Assembly (NCBI GenBank): GCA_001632425.1 | Contig: KV425553.1 | Location: 296,263-360,262 of the forward strand | Direction of reading: 5' to 3' | DNA length: 64,000 bases | DNA from: Neolentinus lepideus HHB14362 ss-1 | Lineage: Eukaryota; Basidiomycota; Agaricomycetes; Gloeophyllales; Gloeophyllaceae | Shown here: positions 11,519 through 24,701 of the stretch, one piece after another | How positions within the stretch are numbered: the stretch's first letter is position 1 | How the letters are laid out: each line of letters begins with the position of its first letter | Notes under the pieces: model-generated | The model's input: the letters and a program-made list of their open reading frames with translations, nothing else | The model's database searches: none | Told to the model about the DNA's origin: nothing | Position numbers and translations under genes: made by a program

Positions 11519-14500
11519 TGTCGAATGAGGGTGGTGAATCTAAGAAAATGTGGATACTGGGGCAGTGAAATGGAGGAAAGACAGTGGTCCTTTTAACCCG
11601 CTTCATTGACGCTATTTTCAGGGGCCAGAGCCAGGAGTTTGGCTGGTGATACATCCCAAGACCGGCTCACCCAAGCATGCCGACGAGTTCAACTCTGTGT
11701 TGTGCACATAACGACCGATCAAAATGCAGCTCTGACTGTGTTATTGGTATTCGCGGTCTCATGGAGCCCGAGGAGCTCTACCTGGCGCCAATCAATTCTA
11801 TTCGGAATCGCAGTATGAGAAGTTTGGAAGTGTGTTTGGAAAGAGATGTACTTACGAATTTCCGGCGCTCGGACATAAATGGGGGTAATGGTATACTTTG
11901 TAGCTTGGGTACCACACAGCGAGCGGTCTTCAAAGTCGAAGAGAGTACCCGCAATGCATGTATCATTTGGCCGGCGAGGTGTGAACATCTCATTACAGAG
12001 AAGCAAACAGTACAAAGGACCTCGAACACGGACGAGCTCGACCAGCGACCACGCAATGCAGGAACGCCCGGACATTATTTGGTTGAGTCTATAGTTTACC
12101 AGTCTGCTTTGCATATGGCCTGTATTCCGAAGGGATCCGGATTCCCGACATCGGCGGCAGGGTAGTTGGGGTCGTTGCTGCGATATTGTTCCGCTCTGGT
12201 CGTTGAAGTCGTCCGTGATGTGGACCGGTCTCTAATAATCTGCGACGACTATTAAGCATCACGGGCGTCTGTTCCTTGACTAGCACTTACCACCATCGTA
12301 TTTCAACTCTAACCGGTCCACACCACTTCCCCGCGGAGAGCTGTTTCGTACAACCGCTGGGTGTGTCATGATCTACGGTATTAGAAACAGTGCGTCTCGT
12401 GCTTCCGATGTGCTCGTCTTATTGTTCGTTCTATCTCCTTAGGGCGCGGACGTCAGTTAACGGCTCGAGCTATATGAACTCCGAGACTCTGGCGCTTCGG
12501 GACAGGCCGGCCCTTACCCGCCTGAGAGCGAATGCATCGGAGGAGATTCATGAGAAAGACAACACGTGCTCATGTTCCTCTCCATTCTTTATCCAGGAAA
12601 TGTGCTGTATGCAAGTACGTTGACGACTTCACTATCAGATCATCATCCTCAAATGCAACAGATCGCAACTGACACTCACTCGGAGATCTCAGTGCTGCTC
12701 ATGTATCACTCATGCACGCTTATTCTCAGTCGTTCCTAATCCTCATGCACCATGGCATACTTTGTCGACACCGGCCGGGTTTGTAACCCGAATAATCAAC
12801 ATCCTGTCACTTCTCGAGTTTCCTGACACATGCGTCCAGGCAATCATGCTACAGACATAGGACGAACCTATACTTATCCACTTAGCATCATCTTCTCTAA
12901 AGATAGGCTATACACGCGCGGATCTGACCAAGATTACAGGTACATGCAGTATTGGAGAAAGGATCGGATATGAGGCGCATCAATAGCGAATTTGGAACAG
13001 GCCGGTAGTTCAACATTTTGCATTAGTCCGTTTCTATATCTTACCAGCCAACGAGATTGGACTATGCTATGGACGGGTTCCTGGCGTCAAATCCTTTCTT
13101 CCACGCCACTCCCGCAGCGATTTGTCAGTTTGAAGCTCAATATTACGCTCTATCTCAGCGTTATTCTAAACGCTGCGGTAGGTCCAATTATCTAATCTCT
13201 CGATGGTCATGCTTGACATTTCGCTGCGTCGCCGTTGTGCACTAGTACCAATAGTATCCATTTCTGTGGGAATATTGACACTATTCGCCGGCACTACCGT
13301 CATCTATGACGAGCAAGCACCCTTCACGAATGCTGCAACTGCTATGAGTGGATACCCGATGAGGGTCCCGTATCCCGTCTCCTCGCTATCTACTTCCGTC
13401 AACCTTCCTCCAGATTTTTTTGCGACTAGCGCTTCGATCCCCATCCCAATTGCGTCACGAATGGGTTAGGAACTGTCCTGCCATCGTTCCTGAAGCTTTG
13501 AATCCCTATTGTTGGAGGCCAAATGCGGGCTTCGCTCGATACAGTACAGTGTTTCATGGATTTCGCACTCATCCAAACTCATGTGTCTACGTCGTACAAA
13601 CTATGGGCTCTAGTCTCCGCTGACAAAATGCTGCCACTTTGAACCTGGACACCCGCGAGACATTGAAGCATGCTCAGTCAAACTGAATACAAGAATTACT
13701 GTCGCTGACGACAGAAATTATGCGACCCCTCCAGCCTTTAAGCTACTCTAGGTTCCACGTCGATCCGCGATCATCAATGCCGATTTGAACTCGAGGACAG
13801 CATACAAGTGTCCTCACACCAGAGAAGGGGGACCATCTACCAAAGGAGGCTCGTACCGTCGGCGCCGGAACCTGACCGATTTCATCCGCGCAATGGAAGA
13901 AGACACACTATCGAGTCGTGCTTTCCTGTCTTTCAGTGGCTTCGTTCCCTGCGGGGCTGTTCGCCCTATTAAAGAGGCACAAGACAGGTGTCTCGTGAGC
14001 GCATGTCAACCCTTTGACGAGTAGACGCCAACAGTCGGCATTCGTGCCACCGGGCTACATGCTACTCTCACTGCCTATGAATGCTTCCATGCATCCTAAC
14101 ACGCGTGCTCAGTGACAGGATGCTGAGCTCAAGCGGAATGGTGAGTAGCCATCACGGTCTGGCTAGGTCGTGCGCTCATCTCTCCTTCACATACGTTTTA
14201 TCATTGTTCACGATATCATTCCAAATTGCCCTTCGTCAAGGGATCCTTCGGCCTGAAGCTTCCAATCGTACCTTCGATTGGCGAATGCACGGGCGAGAGG
14301 TCGGTGGCCGTAGCTTCCGCTTTCCAACCTTTGTAAGGTGCGTTAGCTATGTCTAACCTGTCACGCACATCATTCGATGGTTTGCCAATCCATGCACTGT
14401 AAATACTGATGAGATATGTTTGTGCGTCTATTTGAATGATCGCTGCATGTCTACGCCCGCCCAGGCGCCCAGAACCTTCAAGCAATGTTCCCTGCTGCTT

Positions 14501-14864
14501 GGCGCTGACATCACGATCATGATGTCTTGTCATACATTCACTTCCAGATTGACATGAAGACCGTTGTACGGGCGTTGTGAAACCTTATCGTTGCGCGCTG
14601 CACTCCTCAAATAGTTTTTTAGGCCTGGCCCACCACCAAGAGGGATAGAGCGGAACATGCCGATGCTGTCACCTGCAGGCACGTGGGTCATATCGACTGC
14701 ATCTAAGGCCTAAGATGTTTCTGTGTCTTCATAAAGTTCACATCCATTCAACAGTCAAATGCATGTCTTAAGGTTCTTGTCGTATCGTATAAAACGCCGG
14801 CCCAAAGCCCCTATGCAGGAGTGCTACTTCGCCCACTATCATTTACCCTCGCCCCTGGCCGCCC
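11519..14864. other. Gene-poor stretch, no gene recognised
   Basis: About 3.3 kb lie between synthase 2 and the TPR gene. Open frames are short on both strands and none shows a domain, plausible splice chain or signal peptide I can defend. TTAAAAGG (minus strand, 11596-11589) is a likely core promoter element of synthase 2. TATAAAA at 14788-14794, 71 nt before the ATG at 14865, is likely that of the TPR gene. Confidence 0.5.
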
Positions 14865-17024
14865 ATGTCAGAGTACAAGTCTGAACTACGGTTGAAGAAC
14901 GAAGGCAATTTCTTGTATGCAAAAGGCGAGTACGAAAGGGCATATCGTAGATACACCGAAGCCATTGCAAGAAATGACAAGGTTGCGGTCTACTATTCAA
15001 ACCGTGCCGCTTGCTCTTTGGCTTTGAGGAGGTGCGTGTCCTCGGCGCTTTACTTTTCCTGCTTGAGCTGAACGTGCGTTCCTAAGATACATCGACGCTG
15101 CGAATGACGCAAGAAGGGTTTGTAGGCATATTTTTAGCGGCACGGAGGACACGCTGACTTAACGGCCAGGCGACCCAAATTGATCCCGAGCTCATTGATG
15201 GATGGAAACGGCTTGCTGCTGCGTTGATAGTGAGCTTCTCGTCATCAGTAATGACGGGTTTCGCTGATTGATGATGCGAATATGCAGATTCTATCGAAAT
15301 TTCCCTGCAGTCAGACTTCTTGGAAAAGGGCAGTTGCGATGTTGAATAGAGATAATTTAACCTTGGAACAGAAGGAAGATTACAATTTATGGCTGAAGGG
15401 TGCGAGGCCAGTGTGGGACGAGATCCTTGGACGGCGAAATGCTATTCTGTCCCGTTCAAATGTCCCTAAGGGCGGTTTCTCTTGGGACAGAGCGTCAGCG
15501 GTGCAACTTGAGCTTGCGCGACTGGGAAATGAGAAGCATCAAAGCAGTGTATGTGGATAAATCACGTCCTCATCCTGCCGCTGCAACCTTACCCTATTGG
15601 CAGGTGTGGGTCATTAATGGCGCAAGTCACGTAAGTTTGCAAGTTCTTTATGCTAGGGTGCTCCCTCACTCTTGTGAGAAGGAATTTATTGAAGGCGTAA
15701 GAATCATGAGATCGCTTACCAAGATTACTTCCGAAGGAACAGCTACTTACCTTAGGACACCAAACGTATGTTCGCATGGTTTGCTTTGGGACTACTGCTC
15801 CTAAGATACGATACGTATATAGGCTATGGACTGCCTCGTCGGTGGTATCTTGCGAGACGATCGCGTCTTCCACATTGACGATTCCAGTTGGCTCATCGAT
15901 TTCAATCAGCTAGGTGAGGAACGGTGAGGCTCTCGCCACGGGCTTTGCGAATTAACAGTATCATACAGTGACATTCGATACGGAATTATATCAGGCGCAG
16001 CCATCAGAACTTTCGGTTGTTGTGATAGAAGATGCGCAGAAGCGCCTGCGAAGACTAGGCTGGGACGCTGTTCGTCCGTCTTTGGCCAAAACTGTCCGGT
16101 AAGTAGATTGATGACAAAACGATTTCTTCAGTAACATTGAGATTGTCAGGATTTGGATTATGCGAGCCTTTATCGAAGGTGTCATGCACGAGGATTATAG
16201 TCTTGCCGCCGAGTTCATCGGTCGTGCTCTTGACGTGTTAGACTGGGGCTACCGGACCTGGTTGGACGTCCCTGAAACAGACAAAGGAGTGATTTTCTCC
16301 TCCACATTCATCAGGGGCGTGCGCTCAATGTATCTCGATAATCTCATGAAAGTATGTCATCATGTACAGGTATCATTCGACCATTCTCTGACAGAAATTT
16401 AGGCGTTCTATGATCATGCTGGGGAATACACCGCAGAGCATCTCGGGGGCATTTACGAGACTGCAGAGGAGATCCTTCGTGATCTGGACTCTAACCCTCT
16501 AGTCAAGGCCAGAACCAGAGATTATAATCACGGTTTCGAATCATCTTTCACAACTTATCCTCGTGGCCGTGCTCTCCGGTAGGTCTAGTTTATTTACTAT
16601 CCGGAGCATCTGACGGATTTCCGTAGTGCTAAGGCGTTTTGTCACCAAGAACTGGCTGTCGTGTTGGAGAATGCATCGCTAAAGGAGCGGGAAGATCATC
16701 GCCATCATGCTGCGAAACTGTACCTTGAAGCTGCCGATTGTTACCCGGTCGATGATGAGCTGCATGTCTGTCAGTTCAACGTCATTCGCGCTGACGCTTG
16801 ACATGTTGTCGAAGCTAATGTCTTGCGTTCTCTCAGGGATGTTGAAATGTGCAGTAGAAGAACTACGTCAATGTAGCGCGGAATACAAGCAGATGTCTGG
16901 TATAATCAAGCGGATCAAGAGCGCCATACCGAAGATGAGACGAATTTGGGAGCATTCCTTACTGGCATTGCATGGTCGAGACCATTCCATCCGTCAAGTT
17001 TTAGAGCTGGAGAGGACCTCTTGA
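14865..17024 (+). CDS. TPR-like helical repeat protein, function unknown
   Basis: The first exon (14865 to about 15031) encodes a clear N-terminal TPR pair: LRLKNEGNFLYAKGEYERAY, then YYSNRAACSLAL. Short exons follow with AANDARRATQIDPELIDGWK, the third helical repeat of a co-chaperone-like TPR domain. Later exons encode a long alpha-helical region (for example RAFIEGVMHEDYSLAAEFIG, FESSFTTYPRGRALR and AKAFCHQELAVV) ending with IWEHSLLALHGRD and a stop at 17022-17024. About ten introns are needed and the inner borders are approximate. I recognise the layout as a common basidiomycete family with TPRs up front and no known enzymatic domain. Such TPRs usually bind chaperone or other partner C-termini. 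That role is inference. Confidence 0.75.
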
Positions 17025-17585
17025 GCTCGCACTTGATCTGACAAGATCGGACCATGGCCTATTGCTTACAATGTGCTCGTGACTAAACATTATAGGTACG
17101 GATCCTCTCACATGTCCCGTAGTCTTGGACTCTTGGATAGACCTAGCATAATTTGTCCTCGATTTTGCCATATGCTGTTGCCATCGCTGTATCGATTTGA
17201 TTTTTCTTGTAACGTAGCTATGCCCTCTAGATCTACGTATTTCTTGTAAGAGTTTAGGTTATAAGCGCAAGCGGGACATTGTGGCCTTTTGGTAGAGTTG
17301 ATACACATTGACCGTTACATTTCCGAGTCTGTATTAATATTGACGTAGCTATGGAAGTGGCTGGAATCATTGGGAATGTCAAACAACATCAAACATGTCA
17401 TGTCGCTTGTAGGCAAGCCAGCCACCATCGCTTCTTGAATGTAACTCAGGAGGTCTTCACCCACTGTTCGTCTGCGATTCAGGGCTATTTAACATCGCTG
17501 TAGAGGCATCAAGCTTTATTTGCGCTCTTCTGGGTGTCTCCATAATTACAAATCCGATCCTGAGGCCTGAGGCCCGAAGGCCTGA
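17025..17585. other. Intergenic interval
   Basis: These 560 bp lie between the TPR gene and Npr3, both on the plus strand. Nothing coding can be supported. Confidence 0.5.
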
Positions 17586-20098
17586 ATGGCGGAGACTTTG
17601 TTGGCCCTGTTGCTTGTCACTTCGTCTGCGAAAGGTTCGAGCTTGGTGTATCATTGGCCTGAAACTCCGAGATCACTACCCAGACTTGAACGACCGCGAC
17701 CATTCGGAGGGCCGGCTCTGCTGGCCCAGCTAGACAATCCTTGCAGATCTATCCAACTCGACGCATCTGAGCGGCGGACCAGGTTGCCGCACACGGTCAG
17801 ACCTCACTTGGTCGAGAACAACGAGTACGAATGGAAGCGCTCACATACCTCCCGCAGGCGATCCACTTCATTCTCGAGAGCAGGCTCTGTTCCTGCTTCC
17901 GGTAGGAACTCGCCAGTGAAAGAGGGCGCTTACGATCCGGATGCTCAGGGAAATCCTGCCGTTACGGAGGATTATGATGATTTGTTAGGCTACTCCGCCG
18001 AGTTTCTGGCTGGAATCTTATGTCCTCAGCGCTCGTTATGTCACCAGAAGTTCGAGCTTATCGTCGATGACCTCGCGTTTATAGGGCATCCCGTCTGCAC
18101 AGAAGATGATGGAGTATGGAGATTCAAACCAGAACCGAAATTGAAAATTAGTTCAAGAGGGAGAGACACTAGAATGAAGGATGCATCCCCTATGGTCAAC
18201 TCTCCGGCGAGTTCACCCAGAGTTGGTCCCATACAGGACGAACAAGTCTCTGGCGAGAGTTCTTGGCTTCAAACGTTCCATTTCGTCATAGTTCTCGATC
18301 TACCCGATCCATCATCTTCGGCTTCTGGCAATGTTCTCAAATACTTTGACATAATATATGAACAAATCGCCTTCGCAGTGACAGCTGTCCTTTTCCAACA
18401 ACAGGTCACTGTGAACTTCGTAGAGAAGGAGTGCGATACCCTCGGTTCTCTGAAAGACGAATATAATGCCAAGGGTAGGTCTCTCAAGCCAAAAAAAATC
18501 AATAAATTATAACTTGAGGCGATTAGGTGAACCCTATACGAAGTACATGAGAGATGCCCTTGAGATCTCCTCTATTGCCCCAGCTATGAGAGCTGTATTT
18601 GAAGCTATCAAGAGCTCATCCATTGCGCAGATAACCATTGACAGCATTCCTTTGGAGTTACAGCTTCCTCCGTATCTTGATAGGTTACTTCACAGTCAAG
18701 AAGAAGCCGACTTGGACTACATAGATCGCGACGATGAAGAGGTCGAGGGGTCCTGGGGTAAGGATATGTCTTTTGCGTGGCGATTGCCGTCGTTATCACC
18801 TTGGAAAGCCTTGCTCCTGCTTGGAGAGGACAATCCGGGCCTGGATTTCTATGGTAATTTGAGAGGTCCTCACCAAAGCTCGGAAGAGCGGAAGCTGGCC
18901 CAAAGTTTGATGAAATTCTTGGATTTGGCCTCTATAAGACTGCAGTTGGTCCTTTGGATACATCCGGCACGGGGGGAAGCTGATAACGCTCGTATTTTCA
19001 TAGGCTAGCAGACATGGCAATCGAGCTCGACTGGGACCTCGAAAGTCAGGTGTACCCTGTAGTTCGTTGGCTCGTCTACCACAGACGAGCAAAAATAGTC
19101 GATGTGATCCACGAAGGATTGAAGACCGTGTTCACCGTTTCTTCCCATTTCAAGACACCGTGAGTCGCGTTTGTCTTCGATGCATAATCGTGCCCAACCT
19201 CTCGCAGTCTACCCATGTTAAGTCAAGAGTTTTCCGCCCAGTTTCCACAGAGTATTCCTCCTCTGCCCATCATTCTCTCCCTTGTTTCTGGCTCCACATA
19301 CCAACAAACGGACAACACATTTTTCGCGGCGGTTGTTCGAAACAAAGAGCTCGTACCGGCATACCACGACGTTGTGGAGTGGATGCTCAAGAAGGAACTC
19401 TTGGTAACTATGCACCTACGCATCCGTGTCGTCGCCACTCCGGCTTTGAAGAAAAACGTTCGCGAGATCTGGATCAGTCGAGGGCGAAACAGAGGGCAGA
19501 AGATTGTAGGCGTTGGGCGTGGGTCTATCGGAGGTTCGGGGTCAATTCACGTTGAGTTGGACGCACTGGCGCAAGCATCTCCACCGACGACATTTCTGTC
19601 AATGTCGCCCAGGAGTGTTAGGCGGCGCGTATTTAACTCAGCTGACTTGCATGGATCAGCTATCGATGATGAAGAGGATAGCAGGGATGATGAAGACAAC
19701 CCATGCGCGGGGGATATGGAGTTCCCTGAGGATTATGGCAATTTCAGCGATGAGGAGCCGTCACTGATAGACGATCCTGGGACTGCAAAGCCTATCGAGC
19801 GATGTTGGCTGGCGGCGATGTCGGAGGGAAAGGTTCTCAATATCCGCAGGAGATTCGAACAGTGAGAATAACTCAATCATGTATGACTCTTCAAACTAAA
19901 TGAAGAACTGTCAGGATCAATCAATTCTTCGATGGCAAAAAGACGGATAACGAGATATTATTCCGCGCAGATATCTCGAGAAAGCAGCTGCGAGAAGTGT
20001 TACACCATTACGACGAATATGTACGCTTCTCATTCATCGGCACGCTGGATATCCTGACGCAATGGATTTAGCTGCAAACATTCCTGCACCCGTCATGA
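17586..20098 (+). CDS. npr3: Nitrogen permease regulator 3 (GATOR1/SEACIT subunit Npr3)
   Basis: The N-terminus is the family signature: after MAETLL come ALLLVTSSAKGSSLVYHWP and then a serine/arginine-rich stretch. The longin-type domain follows with LGYSAEFLAGILCPQR and TFHFVIVLDLP, then YEQIAFAVTAVLFQQQ. The central part has the conserved IPLELQLPPYLDRLL and SLSPWKALLLL blocks. The C-terminal winged-helix region includes DLESQVYPVVRWLVYHRRAK. Acidic insertions lie at about 19660-19790. The last intron puts the end at HYDEY followed by LQTFLHPS and a stop at 20096-20098, matching the usual Npr3 C-terminus. Npr3 with Npr2 and Iml1 restrains TORC1 when amino acids or nitrogen are short, at the vacuole surface. 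At least five introns are needed; no lesion is seen. Confidence 0.88.
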
Positions 20099-20749
20099 TG
20101 CCACCTCGTTGTTCTCGAAGTGTCTTGCACAACTACTTAGCAGGAAGGCATTCCTCCAACTGCGTAATTATCAACCCTGCTATTGGACTCTACATCTCAT
20201 TCGATCCCCGCCTTTCCGCCAAGTATCTCCCGTGGTCACATGCTTGAGCATGTTTTCTTGGTCTCTAACTATCCGTGAACATGTCTGCTAGGCTGTTTAA
20301 CTTGGAGGGCACAAGCACTTGTGCCCATATTTATGTATCGTGAACACTATCTGATCAGTCTTCTTCCAACAGCGGCAGCGAAGGTGCTGTCTTGGAACGA
20401 GGGTCCCCAAGTTAGCACGCAAACCTGGATGATCCTCGACCTTTCTTGGAGGATAAAGTCCCACTCTACACCGATGGTGGCACGACAGAATGTTTACGAG
20501 CCCAAGATTACGGTAGAGTATGGTGGAACCAATTTAGACTGTCACCGGATTCACGATGAAGGTTGGATTGGCATTAACGGATCTTGCATCTGACACGCAC
20601 CATCGCCGACGGTCCGCCGCCCAGTGCTGGGAATCCCTAACAAAAGATACCGATCTAATAACCGACATTAAGATGTCCCTTCATCATAATCTGCTGCACA
20701 TGTTGTGGAGAGTACAACAGCGAGCCTGCCTCGAAGCTCGCTTCTTGAG

Positions 20750-20905
20750 CTTCAGCGCCCTTACTCGCACTATGTCAACCATGCAGGGCTGTTTAAACTT
20801 GTCCTCTCGGTGTGTGACACTTATGCGGCGATGTTTACACCTTGATCCCAAGAAACGGGTGACTGCTGAAGAACTTTTGTAGGATCCGTGGCATTGGATA
20901 ATATG
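20750..20905 (+). pseudogene. Protein kinase C-terminal remnant
   Basis: A short stretch reads as the end of a Ser/Thr kinase domain: RRCLHLDPKKRVTAEELL, followed by an in-frame TAG and then DPWHW. This is the expected continuation of kinase subdomain XI, so a stop seems to have fallen inside it. A PYSHYVNHAGLFKLV segment just upstream, in another frame, resembles the preceding PPY...ALF region of STE20/PAK-type kinases. No ATP-binding or catalytic loop motif could be found in the 650 bp before it. Most likely a decayed fragment. Confidence 0.4.
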
Positions 20906-21123
20906 TTCGTTTTATCCTTTGCTATCCTGTTATACCTAACGTTTTGTAGGTCTAATGTGTTCTTTTTCATATATATAATTCAGCATTACCACTTAGGTTC
21001 CGTCGCAGCACAAGACTGTACAGTGCGTTGGCTCAATCAATACCCTCGGTACGACATCAATTCTGTGAGGGGCTTGTTCTGAGCTGGATATATGGATTCT
21101 GGTATCTGATTACTACTCGCGAT

Positions 21124-22182
21124 CTATGCGGGTGCATGTTTCCATCCCAACAACCTCTCAGCCTTGCTGCAATCAAAGAAACTCGCCCTCCCCTGGAGTC
21201 TCCACCCTTCTCTACAGGGTACATCCGGCCACCACATTTTCTTCAGCACATCCGAGTCCCTGGCCTCCTCCTCCCGCATTCCTCTCGTTTCAGGTGCTGC
21301 AATCAAGAAAACCTCGTGCCCCGACCATTTGCTGTCGTTCTCGGGCGATATCGTCAGTAAAAACGCTTTGGCACCCTCGTCTTCCTGAACGTATCCCCAT
21401 AAATCAGCCGCGTTGCGTGCGGGGTTGGGGGTGAATCGGGTAGGGTAGTCCCGCGTGGGGATTGACCAATGGAGGCGGAGGGATGCGATGCGGGTGGAGG
21501 GGTACCGACGGAGGAGGGCGTCAGCCTGCATTTCACATATTCTGTGGATAAGCTCTTAGATGATACTCTGATAAAGTGCAAAGTGCAGATCAATGCTACT
21601 CACAGTTTTGACAAGCCGTATTGCTCGTCGGGTTCGCATGGATGAGATTCGTCTATCGGAAATTGACGGAAACGACGACTCTCGTTAAAAACCATCCCAA
21701 TCGCATTGACAGATGATGCTTGCGCTATTCGTCTGATATTAAGCTAACAAAAGGTATACTGAAACCTCTGTACCCCAAAGTAACCAATCGTCGTACCTCT
21801 GCAGCTGCTTGCAGGACGTTCCAGGTTATCACGACATTACTGCATGTGCCTTGCAATCAATGTGAGTTGTATGGTAAGTATTTCCAGGAACTTACAGGTT
21901 GTGCGCTACTGCAGGATTATCCTTGCTTGGATTCGGCTGGCCCGCGAGCTGGATGACGGCATCGCACCCATTCAGGGCGTCAATTACCTGGTCATATTCT
22001 CGAACGTCTATCTGACGGAAGGTAAAAGCTGTGTTTGCCAAAAAATCTATCTCTGATTCCTCTGGAGATGCTCGAGGTATGCTGGCACTATCGATGCCCA
22101 CAATAGTGTGACCCTGTTTCAAAGCGAGGAGAACAACGCGCCGACCGATGCGACCGTTGCAGCCTGTGACAGCAATCTTCAT
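21124..22182 (-). CDS. NAD(P)-binding epimerase/dehydratase-like protein
   Basis: The protein opens MKIAVTGCNGRIGRRVV, a Rossmann GxxGxxG nucleotide-binding motif. It continues with DVREYDQVIDALNGCDAVIQ and LAGQPNPS, as in extended short-chain dehydrogenases. A middle exon gives ASSVNAIGMVF and the catalytic YGLSK (YxxxK). The last exon encodes SLRLHWSIP, a cofactor-binding WxY-like block, and ends ERLLGWKHAPA at 21124. ATG 22182 is the first in frame; the preceding codon run starts with GTG. The fold acts on sugar nucleotides or related carbonyl substrates, but specificity is not readable. It has at least three exons and no lesions were seen. The P450 remnant lies divergently upstream. Confidence 0.8.
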
Positions 22183-22989
22183 GTACACGGTGAGAGCTAG
22201 ATACTTAGCTTGACGGGAAGATCACGCACCTCGACATCATATATGTGCGATAGTGAATTTAGCAAGTACTGGTATAGGAGTGGGCTATCGATCCGGTGAC
22301 CAGAAGATGCCCGATTATTGTCCGTTGATAACTAAGGTTCGACAGTTCGATGGTGCCCAGTAATGAATTTTATAAATCCGAGCGAAGAAGAAAGAAGAAG
22401 TGTCGTCTATACTTTAGAGTCAGCCATAGAAGTCAAAGAGGCTTCATCTTCAAGCCACACGACAGCCACATCAATCGGCTTCTGCCGATGGGGCACAGCC
22501 ACCACGTCGTGATCGAAATCGGGCACATCGTACCAATGTCGATCTTGGCATTTGAACACTTCATTGATCATTCTCTAGACAGCGTGAAGGCCTGTATAGG
22601 TGTTATATGCTCCATATAACTTGGTTCTGAACCAGGCGTTGCGTATTTTGGAGGCCTTCTGCGCAAAACCTTCTTAAACGCGGGTCCCGAGATAATGACT
22701 CTCATGATTGAAACCTAAACAACGGCACTGATACAAAATCATGCCACGTTTCAATCCTTCATGTTGATTTTTGCCCCCGTCGACATGGAGTTCTTCAATC
22801 CCCTCAGAATGTCCCGATTCCGAGCTACCGGTAATTAATTGTTTCTTGTGTCGACCGTCATTGGACTATCTTCCCATTGTCTGATCTTCGTCCGTGGAGA
22901 CTAGTAGGACAAGTATGCACCCCAGATCGCGACTTACCACTCTCTGGCACGGTGCATGATATCTCTGGCATTATCAAAATTTGTCTACT
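22183..22989. other. Divergent intergenic interval
   Basis: About 800 bp lie between the epimerase-like gene (-) and the P450 remnant (+). I see only short unsupported frames. The P450 membrane anchor may begin slightly upstream of 22990. Confidence 0.4.
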
Positions 22990-24701
22990 TGTAATGGTTC
23001 AATGCAATTGCACCCGTACTTCTCGTGACTACAGGGTATCAGGCAGGTCTCTTCGGTTCGATGCTGGTCTATCGAATGTTGTTGCACCCACTAAGGGCTT
23101 ATCCTGGGCCGTTTTCTGCCAAGTTGACTAACTTCTGGTGCCTGAAGGAGACAACTAAGGGAAACAAATGGCATAAGCAAGTCAAAGAGCTGCACAATCA
23201 ATACGGCGAGTCTGCATCCGTGGGTAGATCTTCGTGATTATGCCATGCTCTACTATGATTGACCTCTTTCAGGGTCGAGAGAGATTTCGATATGTCATCC
23301 AGAGGCTGTGCAAGACGTCCATGGGTACAAGAGCACCTGTGTCAAGAGCATTAACTATCCTCACTCATCACTGAAGTTAACAAGGGACAAAACCTTCCAT
23401 TCCCAAAGGCGAAAGATTTGGAAAAGAGGCTTCACAGACAAAGGTATCTGCCTAGTGCTCCTCCCACCCGAAATCCCGTCTAACCTAAACATCTCCTGCA
23501 GCTCTCCGTGCCTACGAACTCCACATCCTCAACCATAGCCTCGAGCTCATTTCCCAACTAACCTCACCTTTGGCGAGTCGTTTAATATCATGACCGAGAA
23601 GGGCGCGGACAATCTGGTATTCAAGCAGTATCTCACGATGAAGCCGTTGATTGGCGTGCTATTGAGTGTGCCATGGTTGTTTGTGTTGTTTCGGACCGCT
23701 CCGATTGTGAGGCGGCAGAGAGCGAAGTGGGTGAAGTGGTGTGGGCAGCAGTTGGAGGAGCGGAAAACGGTGAGATGGTAATTTGTGTAGTGAAAGGAGT
23801 GTAGCTAACTACTTTCTTCATAGTGGAAAAAGATCTGCCCTACATCTTTTCTTACCTCGTCGACGACGACTCTAAACGCGCGAAGGACCCCCCATTTAAT
23901 CAACAAGACCTTGTCTACGACTCCGATCTTGCCATCTTCGCAAGCAGCGACACCACCTCTGGACCGCTCACCAACATCTTCTTTCTCCTCGCCACACATC
24001 CCGCCAAACTCCACCTCCTGCAGCAGGACCTTGACCCTTTGCCCACCGTTCACGAAATCTCGCCTTCCTCGCTGAAAGGCTTGCCCTTCCTCGAGGGCGT
24101 CAGTAACGAAGCTCTGCGACTGTTCCCCCCCAGTACTCAGCGCTCAGTGGTGTACAAAGAATGACACACAAAGAAGGCGCCGTAATTGCAGGGAGGCGGA
24201 TCCCTGCATAATATACGACGGTGACGACACCTACTTATGCTTTGCACCGAGGTAAGTAAATGGTCGTCGTGGTGATTCGCAAAAGAATCCCGGCGGATAT
24301 CATATATCATCCCTGATTGTATTGACAAAGATCCGCGGTGCTTCCCCCGACCCGATGAGTTCGTTCCGGAACGGTGGTTGTCCTGGTTGTCCCAAACTGA
24401 GCTCACGCTAAGCAAGGACGCGTTCAACCCGTTTTCTGCTGGTATGTGGGTCTCCTACGTCGCTGTCGTGAGGTCAAATACTGAATGCATATCGTCCATA
24501 GGGACGTATTCGTGCGTAGGGAAATACCTCGCAATGCTCGAACTGCGTATCGCTGTGTTTGTGATGGCCAGGACATTTGACGTACGACTGGCGGATCTCG
24601 TCAAGGATGTGATCGTGTTTAGTACTGAGGCACCTGGTCATCGTGACTGTTTTACTACAGACACGCCACCGCTGCCTGAACTACTCGGTAAGCGACAGTG
24701 A
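22990..24701 (+). pseudogene. Cytochrome P450 monooxygenase, probably inactivated
   Basis: Most of a P450 can be followed. There is a hydrophobic anchor (NAIAPVLLVTTGYQAG), the proline-rich hinge HPLRAYPGPFSAKLTNFW, LTRDKTFHSQRRKIWKRGF, and the oxygen-binding helix I region as FASSDTTSGPLTN. The ExxR motif is EALRLFPP. A PERW-type motif follows (PDEFVPERW). The haem loop is split by an intron, NPFSAG then TYSCVGKYLAMLELR, with its cysteine. Between ExxR and PERW the frame breaks near 24150-24210. The stretch SVVYKE runs into TGA, while the expected EGAVIAGRRIPA continues in another frame and meets a TAA directly before YTTVTTPTYALHR. No intron of believable size removes both. The I-helix lacks the usual AGxxT alanine-glycine. 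The sequence resembles basidiomycete P450s with broad substrates; the family cannot be set. Confidence 0.72.
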
